Shown piece by piece: positions 1 through 6,476 of a DNA stretch of 7,658 nucleotides. This DNA comes from Methanomicrobiaceae archaeon (GTDB taxonomy: Archaea; Halobacteriota; Methanomicrobia; Methanomicrobiales; Methanomicrobiaceae). Position numbers and translations under genes: made by a program. The stretch spans positions 1-7,658 of the forward strand of contig DAOVRB010000035.1 of the NCBI GenBank assembly GCA_030628325.1, given 5' to 3'. Below the pieces are notes generated by a model. It did not search any database. It worked only from the letters and a program-made list of their open reading frames with translations, and was not told where the DNA came from. Positions within the stretch are counted from its first letter, which is position 1, and the number at the start of each line of letters is the position of its first letter.

Positions 1-423
1 ATCAATCTTCACAAGATCTTCACCAACACGGTTTGTGGCATGTGTCCCGCTCATACCGCTGATTATACTGACAACATCAAAAAAAGGACGTTCTATCGTA
101 AAATCAAGATCTGTTTTCTCTGGGAACTGACAATAAACTCTGCGCATTGATACAATATGAGGGAGAGGAACCATAAAAAGAATATGATACCCGGCTCATC
201 AGGAGTGCACTTAACCTGGATCATCCGGTTATTTTTTGTTTTTTTCCCACCCCTGGTCTGGAGACGCATCGAATCAACGCCAGAAAGTCTGAGTACAACT
301 TCTTTTGCACACCTGTTAATCTCAGACACACATAAAGTCAGACCCGGAATCTTCGTAAATAGTAATATCGGCGATTGTGTATCCTTGTGTATATGTGACT
401 TGGATAGAGTTTTTTGAGTACAC
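1..423 (-). pseudogene. Broken gene of unknown family, 3' end outside the window
   Basis: Three successive minus-strand frames each read as normal protein and join end to end. Segment A starts at GTG (423-421) and runs through ITIYEDSGSDFMCV to a TGA near 325. Segment B (about 329-185) contains EVVLRLSGVDSMRLQTRGG. Segment C (about 190-1) contains LPHIVSMRRVYCQFPEK and DVVSIISGMSGTHATNRVGE and stays open to base 1. A to B is restored by adding one TG to the TGTGTG tract near 327-333. B to C is restored by one extra base in the GGG near 189-193 or in the T run near 174-180. The start is well supported: GGGAGTGA (430-437) lies six bases before the GTG, with a TATA box farther up. I do not recognise the family. 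It is either a decayed gene or an intact gene with two sequencing indels. If segment C is translated alone, ATG at 174 or 147 could serve. Confidence 0.6.
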
Positions 424-1295
424 TAATTTTCACTCCCTTCTGCAGGAATCAATTGAATCAATTATATCCCCTACTTTTTGAGAATTTTAAACCGGCACAC
501 TTGGGTATTATTAAGTCGGCATTGACATTGTCACCGACGGGCCAACAAACCGAAAACTATAAAAGCAAATCTATGATAGTCCTAGATTGTGAAAGTCATA
601 TGGTTGAGGATGATGATGTAAAATTTCATGCAAAAAATTTGGTTCTCGCTCTTCAGACACTGACGCCGTCAAGGAACAAATTCGTTCAGTTATTCGCTCT
701 GTTACCACAAGACTATTTAACAGCGTACGATACATTTCCAGAGTTTATAAAGGAAGAAGATAAGCGCAGTGCAATGAACAAGGCCTTTGGTATTTCTTTT
801 GTAGAGAGTTTTGAAGGGAAAGTAGAATTAAATTACAGCCTAGGTAACGCAATTTACAGTTTTTATACAAATATTTCCAACCTATTTGACCAAGAGGGAG
901 TGATTGAGGGATTAGCCATCCTGAGTGGCATCCCAAAAGATGAAATCCCAAATCCCAGTAGGGAATGGCTAAGGATACTGTTAGAGGGGTTGAGAGAAGA
1001 ACCAAATTTGGGTTTGGAGGCGTTCCAGATATTAAAGACCGTAAAAGACTTTGCTGAAGAAAAGGATGAGATTAATCCTGATTATAAAATAAGTTTATCA
1101 AAAATCGAGGAACGGACGAACATTGAAGAGAGACGCATACTATCGATTATAGCCCTTCTGTTCAAATATAAATTGATCGAGAAATCAATAGTATATGAGG
1201 AGAATAAGGAGGATCATAATGTGCAGAAAGAAGGGATAGGGTTCGTAAGAGAACTTTCTCGCAATACAGACCTCATTGATTTAATGAACTCCTGA
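414..1295 (+). CDS. Uncharacterised protein with winged-helix-like C-terminus
   Basis: A 293-codon open frame with no family I can name. The N-terminus (about 1-45) looks like a strand, helix, strand unit (STLIFTPF, LNQLYPLLFENF, LGIIKS), as in a Rossmann-type sensor domain. A short hydrophobic strand with acidic residues follows (MIVLDCESHMVEDDD, about 54-68). Residues 70-220 are mainly helical. Residues 225-265 (SLSKIEERTNIEERRILSII, then LLFKYKLIEK) look like a winged helix-turn-helix. No signal peptide or membrane segment is seen. The start is uncertain: an in-frame TAG at 405 leaves TTG 414, which has no ribosome site and overlaps the divergent promoter; TTG 453 has AGGA five bases upstream and may be the true start. 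The next gene begins 10 bases after the stop, so the two are probably one operon. A sensor plus DNA-binding regulator is a guess from shape only. Confidence 0.72.
   Translation: MSTLIFTPFCRNQLNQLYPLLFENFKPAHLGIIKSALTLSPTGQQTENYKSKSMIVLDCESHMVEDDDVKFHAKNLVLALQTLTPSRNKFVQLFALLPQDYLTAYDTFPEFIKEEDKRSAMNKAFGISFVESFEGKVELNYSLGNAIYSFYTNISNLFDQEGVIEGLAILSGIPKDEIPNPSREWLRILLEGLREEPNLGLEAFQILKTVKDFAEEKDEINPDYKISLSKIEERTNIEERRILSIIALLFKYKLIEKSIVYEENKEDHNVQKEGIGFVRELSRNTDLIDLMNS
424..467 (-). promoter_or_regulatory. Promoter and ribosome site of the broken left-edge gene
   Basis: On the minus strand a TATA-like box ATATAAT lies at 467-461. A start site about 26 bases on, near 438, would come just before GGGAGTGA (437-430), which matches the archaeal GGAGGTGAT ribosome site with one base missing, and six bases later the GTG start at 423. 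The spacing of all three parts is consistent. The stretch also holds the perfect tandem 9-mer GAATCAATT at 446-454 and 455-463, which could be an operator. The signals overlap the first codons of the plus-strand gene at 414, so either that gene starts farther in or the two compete. Confidence 0.45.
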
Positions 1296-1305
1296 CACTC
1301 AACGG

Positions 1306-3024
1306 GTGTTTTGTGTGGATGAGAAGATCAGTACACGAAACCGGGAGAGAGCCAAACGGCAGATTCACTCCCGGGACATAAAGCAAGAGCAAGACGTAAC
1401 CAGAGGACTTGAGCTCAACACTGAAACTAAAGAATTGCCCGCAGTGGCGGAGCGTGAGCCGGTTCAAACCACTGAAAAGCAAGTGACAGATGATAGTTCT
1501 TACTCTCAAAACAATATCAGACAGAATAGCACATCTCATTTTTTCCAACCAGAAATCGTGATTCAGGAGTTACAGAAATCTCCCAGAATTCGTCCGATAA
1601 TCAGAGAATCTGCCACATCAAAATGTATTCTTAGAGAAATCGTGATTCAGGAGTTACAGGAATCTCCCAGAATTCGTCCGATAATCAGAGAATCTACTAC
1701 ATCAAAATGTATTCTTACAGAAATCAGAATTCAGGAATTACGGGAATCTCCCAGAATATCCATACAAATGCAGGTAAATCTCTCAAAAATAAAAATAGAG
1801 AGCACAGATACTATCGATAAAAATCTTCAGTTGCCATTACCAGGTAATGATACACGCAATCGATCAATAACATCTGTCGAACATCAGAGTTCGCCGAGCC
1901 CTCACTCAGAAGGCGATTCAGACCAACCACCGATAGAGGATGACATATTTGACAAAATTTTCTCTATAGGAGATGGAACAATTGACGATGGCAAACCCAC
2001 TCTCATATGCATCATTAATGAAAAGAAGGGAGATAATTTTTTTGGCCTGATTGAAACACTCTGCCAACGTATCTATAGGGAAAAACACGGTGGTTTTCCA
2101 GAATCATATAAAATAACCGATCCCGATGAACTTGGGCAAAATTTGACAGACATTCAGGCTTCAGGTAACATATTGTCTATCCAGTTGAAAGAAAAAGATT
2201 GGAACGAATTTTTCGATTTAAAGGAAAATAAGGGACGTTTTGAAAATAGAATCAATCAATTATATTCACAGGGCTTAGGTTTCATTATTATAAATACTCC
2301 CTATTCACAGACACCTGGAGCTCACAATATTAATATAGTTCATATACCCCAACCAGATGATAAATTTGACAAAGATTTTAAAAAGGGATTTACCCGGATA
2401 GCATGGGCGTTTGTACAAATCGATGACAATGTGGAATCCTGGGAGGATATTTTTGAGAATGGAAGAATGGAATATGAAAAAACGCTTAAAAGTATTCTAA
2501 GCGAAAACGGTGGCAGATGGGACCTAGCGACAACCAGAGGTTCCAATGAATCAAAAGAACATTTCGCAATTAAATGTTTTATCGTTAAAATGCTTGCAAA
2601 AAAATACTTTTCAGATAACAACTTGAAAAAATACATTGAACCATGGGAAATCAAGAAGATTATAAAAACAGAGCACAAAATAGAACAAATAGGCGTAATA
2701 CCGGACGTCATCTCCCATGACGATAAAGAAGTGTATGAAATCGAGACCTTGTTTTCAGGCGAAAGGCAAAATCACAGTGTAATTAAAACAATTGCAGAAA
2801 AGATTGAGAATTACAAGGATATAGAAGAGATAAAAACAATAAACATTGTATTCGAAAACATCACTCTGTTACGGCACCTTAAAGATATCCGAACCGTTTT
2901 GAAGAGTTATAAAAAATGGGAAAAAGAGCATGGTAAAGATATCTGCATCTGGACACTAAATCTTAAAAAGGGAGAACTTGTATCCCTTCAGGATTTCCAA
3001 AAACAAATTTCAGTAATTGTCTAA
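1306..3024 (+). CDS. Uncharacterised repeat-bearing protein, PD-(D/E)XK nuclease-like C-terminus
   Basis: A 572-codon frame. Residues 1-82 are charged and low in hydrophobics, probably disordered. Residues 83-151 are two 28-residue repeats and part of a third (EIVIQELQ, SPRIRPIIRES, TSKCIL). An acidic, Ser/Pro-rich linker follows to about 225. Residues about 228-375 look alpha/beta (KPTLICIINEKK, then a helix, HGGFPES, GLGFIIINTPY). The C-terminus (about 400-572) fits the order of a PD-(D/E)XK fold: a helix with SKEH at 416-419, then PD at 466-467, then YEIET at 477-481, a Lys-rich helix (KTIAEKIENYK), and later strands KTINIVFE and ICIWTLNL. The usual E-x-K is E-x-E here, so activity is uncertain. 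The start is GTG 1306 after an in-frame TGA at 1285; no ribosome site is seen, so coupling to the gene 10 bases upstream, or GTG 1315, is possible. Its role is unknown; an accessory or defence nuclease is inference. Confidence 0.7.
   Translation: MFCVDEKISTRNRERAKRQIHSRDIKQEQDVTRGLELNTETKELPAVAEREPVQTTEKQVTDDSSYSQNNIRQNSTSHFFQPEIVIQELQKSPRIRPIIRESATSKCILREIVIQELQESPRIRPIIRESTTSKCILTEIRIQELRESPRISIQMQVNLSKIKIESTDTIDKNLQLPLPGNDTRNRSITSVEHQSSPSPHSEGDSDQPPIEDDIFDKIFSIGDGTIDDGKPTLICIINEKKGDNFFGLIETLCQRIYREKHGGFPESYKITDPDELGQNLTDIQASGNILSIQLKEKDWNEFFDLKENKGRFENRINQLYSQGLGFIIINTPYSQTPGAHNINIVHIPQPDDKFDKDFKKGFTRIAWAFVQIDDNVESWEDIFENGRMEYEKTLKSILSENGGRWDLATTRGSNESKEHFAIKCFIVKMLAKKYFSDNNLKKYIEPWEIKKIIKTEHKIEQIGVIPDVISHDDKEVYEIETLFSGERQNHSVIKTIAEKIENYKDIEEIKTINIVFENITLLRHLKDIRTVLKSYKKWEKEHGKDICIWTLNLKKGELVSLQDFQKQISVIV
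1552..1758 (+). repeat. 84-bp in-frame tandem repeat, two units plus a partial third
   Basis: Units begin at 1552, 1636 and 1720, exactly 84 bases (28 codons) apart. Units one and two differ at only about four of 84 positions. The third is cut short after about 39 bases and is more diverged (EIRIQELRESPRI). Each unit encodes an amphipathic stretch with alternating charged and Ile/Leu residues, ending in Thr-Ser-Lys-Cys. Near identity at silent sites points to recent duplication or gene conversion. Confidence 0.9.
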
Positions 3025-3142
3025 TTCCCGGTAACGTCTCAATTTTTCTGTAAATTCACTGAGCCCCGTATCTTTACATCTCACTTTGCAAACCATGCTC
3101 AAAAAATGGACTGATTTTCTCCTCAAAATTGGAACGGGGAAT
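3025..3142. terminator. Convergent intergenic gap with T-rich ends on both strands
   Basis: This 118-base gap separates two convergent stop codons. The plus-strand transcript meets T5 at 3043-3047, 19 bases after its stop. The minus-strand transcript from the ankyrin gene meets T6 (plus-strand A6 at 3101-3106), about 37 bases after its stop. Oligo-T tracts end transcription in archaea, so both are plausible but weak terminators. AATTCCC (3023-3029) and GGGAATT (3137-3143) form a 7-base inverted pair at the two edges. No gene is visible in the gap. Confidence 0.3.
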
Positions 3143-4924
3143 TTATTCATTCTTGCTGAAATTAGCTTCCCCAAGCAATCCGACGATTTTGGTGTGTCGA
3201 TAATATACCGCCTCCATTAAAGCTGTCTTGCCATCGTTATCTTTAATATCCACGTCGGCGCCATTGGCCAGCAACGTCTCTACAACATCAGTGTTCCCAG
3301 CTGCCGCCGCAATCATTAAGGCTGTCTTGCCATTGTTGCCTTCCGCATCCATGTCAGCGCCATTGACCAGCAACATCTCTACAACATCACTGTGGCCCCT
3401 CAACGCCGCGCTCATCAAGACTGTTCCGGCATATTCGTTTACCCCATTCACGTCAGCGCCATTGGCCAGCAACGTCTCTACAATCTCAGGGCATCCATTC
3501 TTCGCCGCAATCATCAAGGCAGTCCAGCCAAATCTGTCTTCTTTCGCATCCACGTCAGCGCCATTGACCAGCAACACATTTACAATCTCAGTTTGTCCAT
3601 TCTCAGCTGCATGCATCAAGACTTTCCATCCCTTTTCGTCTTTCGCATTCACGTCGGCGCCATTGACCAGCAACGCATTTACATCATTAATGCGTCCCTC
3701 CACCGCCGCAATCATTAAGACCGTCCGTCCCTTTTCGTCTTTCGCATCCACATCAGCACCTTTGGTTCGCAACGCATTTACAACATCAGTGTATCCATAC
3801 TCCGCCGCATGTATCAAGGCTGTCTTGCCATCGTTATTTTTCACATCCATGTCAGCACCATTGGCCAGCAACATCTCTACAACACCAGTGTGTCCATCCA
3901 ACGCCGCATCCATCAAAGCTGTCTGGCCCTTTTCGTCTTTCACATTAACGTCAGCGCCATTGACAAGCAACGCATTTACAATCTCAGTGTGACCCCTCTT
4001 CGCCGCACGCATCAGGGCTGTCATACCCCAAGTGTCTTCTTTCGCATCTACATCAACGTCATTTTTCAGCAACGTTTCTACAAACTCAGTGTATCCATAC
4101 TCCGCCGCAATCATTAAGGCTGTCCCGCCACCGATATTTTTCGCATTCACATCAGCACCATTGGCCAGCAACGTCTTTGCAACACTAGGGCGTCCACTCA
4201 CCGCACGCATCAAGGCTGTCTCGCCATTCCTGTCTTTCGCATTAACGTCAGCGCCCTTGGCCAGCAATGCCTTTACAAAATTAGTACGTCCCATCCCCAC
4301 AGCATACATCAAGGCTGTCTGGCCCCTCCTGTCTTTCGCATTAACGTCGGCACCATTGGCCAGTAACGTCTTTACATCATTAATGCGTCCCTTCATCGCC
4401 GCATGCATCAAAGCTGTCCAACCATATTTGTCTTTCACATCCACATCAGCGCCATTAGCCAGCAACGCTTTTACAATCTCAGTTTGTCTATTCTCCGTCG
4501 CATGCATCAAGGCTGTCTGACCATCGTTATCTTTCGCATCCACATCGGCACCATTGACCAGCAATGTCTCTACAACCTCAGTGTGACCATTCCACGCCCC
4601 ACACATCAAGGCTGTCCAACCCCTGTTGTTTTCCACATTCACATCAGCACCATTGGCCAGCAATGTCTCTACCACATCGGTGCATCCATACCCCGCTGCA
4701 CGCATCAAGACAGTCAGGCCATCGTTGTCTTTCACATCCATGTCAGCGCCATTTTCCAGCAACGTTTCTACAACCTCAGCGTGTCCATGCCACGCCGCAT
4801 GCATCAAAGCTGTCCGGCCCTTTTCGCCTTTCGCATTAACGTCAGCGCCATTAGCCAGCAACGCTTTTACATCATTAATGCGTCCATTCTCCGCCGCATC
4901 TATCAAGACTGTTGTCTGCTCCAT
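3143..4924 (-). CDS. Ankyrin-repeat protein, 18 tandem repeats
   Basis: A 593-residue protein made of 33-residue ankyrin repeats from end to end. Seventeen repeats and a shorter C-terminal one follow each other with pattern TALMxAAxxGHTEVVxxLL then NGADVxAKDxxG. Repeats begin at residues 1, 37, 70, 103, 136, 169, 202, 235, 267, 301, 334, 367, 400, 433, 467, 500, 533 and 566. Repeat 8 lacks a residue, while 9 and 14 gain one in the loop (KEDTWG, KEDRFG). There is no signal peptide, membrane segment or other domain, so it is probably a cytosolic binding scaffold; ankyrin repeats bind proteins and have no catalysis of their own. The ATG at 4924 is firm: AGGAGG lies at 4940-4935, ten bases upstream. 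The gene stands alone, convergent to the two unknown genes, so context does not reveal its partner. Confidence 0.93.
   Translation of the reverse strand: MEQTTVLIDAAENGRINDVKALLANGADVNAKGEKGRTALMHAAWHGHAEVVETLLENGADMDVKDNDGLTVLMRAAGYGCTDVVETLLANGADVNVENNRGWTALMCGAWNGHTEVVETLLVNGADVDAKDNDGQTALMHATENRQTEIVKALLANGADVDVKDKYGWTALMHAAMKGRINDVKTLLANGADVNAKDRRGQTALMYAVGMGRTNFVKALLAKGADVNAKDRNGETALMRAVSGRPSVAKTLLANGADVNAKNIGGGTALMIAAEYGYTEFVETLLKNDVDVDAKEDTWGMTALMRAAKRGHTEIVNALLVNGADVNVKDEKGQTALMDAALDGHTGVVEMLLANGADMDVKNNDGKTALIHAAEYGYTDVVNALRTKGADVDAKDEKGRTVLMIAAVEGRINDVNALLVNGADVNAKDEKGWKVLMHAAENGQTEIVNVLLVNGADVDAKEDRFGWTALMIAAKNGCPEIVETLLANGADVNGVNEYAGTVLMSAALRGHSDVVEMLLVNGADMDAEGNNGKTALMIAAAAGNTDVVETLLANGADVDIKDNDGKTALMEAVYYRHTKIVGLLGEANFSKNE
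3230..4126 (-). repeat. Higher-order duplication inside the ankyrin array
   Basis: Repeats 9-12 (bases 4126-3728) and 14-17 (3628-3230) match in order at an offset of 166 residues. Repeats 9 and 14 both carry the extra-residue KED loop. Repeats 11 and 16 share AAL, GH, VVEMLL and NGADMD. Repeats 12 and 17 both begin KTAL and share TDVV. The motif GRINDV also recurs in repeats 1, 6 and 13. This suggests growth by copying blocks of five repeats, not only single units. The judgement is made by eye at protein level. Confidence 0.55.
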
Positions 4925-5020
4925 CTTTTTCCCCCCTCCTGTTTCAATGCCTCTACCAAGATTAACGACTGTACACTTTTACATTAAAAAAAGGTGACTG
5001 TTCAGTCCTGAATAAATTTT
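4925..5020 (-). promoter_or_regulatory. Leader and likely promoter region of the ankyrin gene
   Basis: The ribosome site AGGAGGGGGG (4940-4931) lies just upstream of the ATG. A TATA-like AAAATTTATT (5020-5011 on the minus strand) would place transcription start near 4988, giving a leader of about 60 bases. Between box and start lies the palindrome GACTG-TT-CAGTC (4996-5007), a possible operator. The ribosome site is strong, but the TATA assignment is weak because the whole gap is A/T-rich. Confidence 0.35.
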
Positions 5021-5059
5021 TTCAATTCACTTGTATATTGTTGCGCAATTGAAGAATAG

Positions 5060-5179
5060 AAAATAATAAAGCGTGAAGAGATTCGTATCCTGTCTCACAC
5101 CAACCCTAATGCGATCAGCATTACTGAAGATCTTAGTAAGATGGAGATTGTGAATTCAGGAAAAAGAGAATATGTATAA
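5060..5179 (+). pseudogene. Possible 38-codon gene remnant
   Basis: After a TAG at 5057 the plus strand reads without stop to TAA at 5177-5179, including REEIRILSHTNPNAISITED then LSKMEIVNSGKREYV. The composition is protein-like and amphipathic, unlike the A/T-rich surroundings. There is no start codon with a ribosome site: the only ATG is at 5141, leaving 12 residues. It therefore looks like the 3' tail of a lost gene. Family unknown, and an accidental open stretch is possible. Confidence 0.25.
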
Positions 5180-5264
5180 TATTATAGCAAATTCAAAAAA
5201 TAGACCAGTTAAATTCTTCGTTTTTTCGTTGTTTCCCATTATTAAGGATGATTGCTTTCGTGAT

Positions 5265-5314
5265 TTTGACGAAAGGTTAAGACTCCGTCAAAGAACTGAT
5301 TAATGTAAAAAAAA
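5265..5314 (-). terminator. Terminator region of rps8e
   Basis: Directly after the S8e stop codon the minus strand runs into T8 (plus-strand A8 at 5307-5314). About 14 bases farther on is a perfect 7-base inverted repeat, CGTCAAA (5286-5292) and TTTGACG (5265-5271), with a 14-base loop. The T tract is the likelier archaeal termination signal; the hairpin may only protect the 3' end. Confidence 0.45.
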
Positions 5315-5317
5315 GAT

Positions 5318-5695
5318 TTATTCTACGAGAACTGCATTAATAATGCCGTCCTGCCCGGGCCTGCTGGCAATGCGCGCCAGACCCATTTCGGTCTTAATTA
5401 TTGCACCCTTTGTGAGAAGATTACGCCTCACATAGTTTGGATTTGCAGTGTTCTTCTCCACATTCTCAATGAGCACTTTCTTTGTCTCACCGGTCTTTGG
5501 ATTTGAAACACTTGCATAGCATGCACGGAGTGCACGAACCTTCAGATTGCCGCCGTGAGTGCGGATCAGTTTCCTGCGATCATCGCCGAGATGTGTATCC
5601 GCAGGTGATCTGCCAATCTCTGATTTTCTTTTCCCACGTGAAAGACTTACACGCCCACCGGTTTCTTTCCTTACAGATCTACCTTGCCACTGCAT
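5318..5695 (-). CDS. rps8e: Archaeal 30S ribosomal protein S8e
   Basis: At 125 residues this is the usual length of archaeal S8e, a protein of the small ribosomal subunit found in archaea and eukaryotes but not in bacteria. The N-terminus MQWQGRSVRKETGG and the basic stretch SRGKRKSEIGR are typical, and so are RRKLIRTHGGNLKVRALR, ASVSNPKTGETKKV, NTANPNYVRRNLLTKGAII and the C-terminal SRPGQDGIINAVL. Basic residues cluster in the first 60 positions, as expected for rRNA contact. The ATG at 5695 fits family starts; a weak GGTG site lies five bases upstream. It follows hypB on the same strand after a 109-base gap with its own TATA-like box, so it is probably transcribed separately. A T8 tract directly follows the stop. 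Confidence 0.95.
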   Translation of the reverse strand: MQWQGRSVRKETGGRVSLSRGKRKSEIGRSPADTHLGDDRRKLIRTHGGNLKVRALRACYASVSNPKTGETKKVLIENVEKNTANPNYVRRNLLTKGAIIKTEMGLARIASRPGQDGIINAVLVE

Positions 5696-5733
5696 TTAAA
5701 CACCAATTATATTTTGTAATTCATTCAGAGAAC

Positions 5734-5786
5734 ATATTTTTATTGCCTATGCTCCCAGTTGAAGTGCTATAAATGTTCCAGTTGAA
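5734..5786 (-). promoter_or_regulatory. Promoter region of rps8e with a spaced direct repeat
   Basis: On the minus strand a TATA-like AATAAAAATATG lies at 5745-5734. A start about 26 bases on, near 5714, gives a leader of about 19 bases ending in the GGTG site. Upstream, the 9-mer CCAGTTGAA (plus-strand reading) occurs at 5755-5763 and 5778-5786, 23 bases apart or about two helical turns. That suits a dimeric regulator ahead of the box. A second TATA-like ATTTATAG lies between the copies. Confidence 0.4.
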
Positions 5787-5804
5787 TCTATTTAACACCA
5801 CTGA

Positions 5805-6458
5805 TCACCTGAGGATCTCGTCAAGGAGTGCCTCCACACCCTCACCCGCCTTTAAATTAGTCCTGAAAACAGGCATTACCGGATTGTAGCGGTGTATATC
5901 TTCCTCCATACGATCCATATTGCAGCCCACATATTCTGCAAGGTCAGTTTTGTTGATGACTGCAATATTACAGTCCCGAAACATCATAGGGTGTTTGTTT
6001 ACCACATCGTCACCCTCAGTGGTGCTTACGACAACAATTCTTTTCTCGGCTCCCAGATGGAAATCCGTCGGACAGACCATATTTCCCACATTCTCAATAA
6101 AGAGTATGTCAATTTCATCCAGAGGCAGTTTTTCCAGTGCATGTTCTACCAGGTGTGCATCAAGATGACATTCCTTACCGGTATTGGCATTGACAGCAGG
6201 CGCACCCGTTTCAATGATACGCTTAAAGTCATCATCACCATAGACATCTCCGGCAATTGCCCCTGCATTGAGCCCACGCTCTTTTAACAGCGGGACAAGG
6301 CGTTCTATCACCGCAGTCTTGCCTGAGCCAATTGCACCCAGAAGGTCAAATGCCTGTACACCGTGTTCCTTAAGCAGATGGTGATTCTGATGTGCAATCC
6401 TGTTATTGGCATCAAAGATATTCCTCTCAATACTGACATCGATATGGTGCATATGCAT
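5805..6458 (-). CDS. hypB: Hydrogenase nickel incorporation GTPase HypB
   Basis: HypB is a GTPase that, with HypA, delivers nickel to the large subunit of [NiFe] hydrogenases in the cytosol. The P-loop GAIGSGKT is present, followed by IAGDVYGDDD. GKECHLDAH and ENVGNMVCPTDFHLG carry the Cys-His pair and the downstream Cys that bind metal between the two subunits in methanogen HypB. VVVSTTEGDD and the NKTD base-recognition motif complete the fold. The frame is open to an ATG at 6497, but that adds 13 residues (starting MRGEPINRSH) ahead of the usual N-terminus. ATG 6458 or 6452 (MHMHHIDVSIERNIF) fits the family better and is used here; neither has a clear ribosome site. There is no His-rich nickel-storage tail beyond the short MHMHH. 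No hypA lies beside it, so its partner must be elsewhere. It is divergent from SRP19. Confidence 0.95.
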   Translation of the reverse strand: MHMHHIDVSIERNIFDANNRIAHQNHHLLKEHGVQAFDLLGAIGSGKTAVIERLVPLLKERGLNAGAIAGDVYGDDDFKRIIETGAPAVNANTGKECHLDAHLVEHALEKLPLDEIDILFIENVGNMVCPTDFHLGAEKRIVVVSTTEGDDVVNKHPMMFRDCNIAVINKTDLAEYVGCNMDRMEEDIHRYNPVMPVFRTNLKAGEGVEALLDEILR

Positions 6459-6476
6459 AATATTTGGATGGGATCT

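Noticed and set aside
93..329. 78-codon minus-strand frame as a gene of its own
   Set aside because: Its first part is the middle segment of the broken gene, and its tail past about 185 turns into hydrophobic nonsense where the next segment takes over.
157..417. 86-codon plus-strand open frame
   Set aside because: It lies opposite the broken minus-strand gene, whose three segments read far more like protein; this frame has a low-complexity, Cys/Phe-rich translation.
1285..1310. The two unknown genes as one gene split by a frameshift
   Set aside because: The first ends in a normal tail, the second begins with a disordered region, and the two frames overlap by only a few codons; no repeat at the junction suggests a slip. 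Not fully excluded.
3143..4924. Regular roughly 99-base repeats as a CRISPR-like array
   Set aside because: The repeats are in-frame ankyrin units with no unique spacers.
3228..4997. Several long plus-strand open frames opposite the ankyrin gene
   Set aside because: They carry the same 33-residue period as the ankyrin array and are its antisense image; codon content makes the minus strand the coding one.
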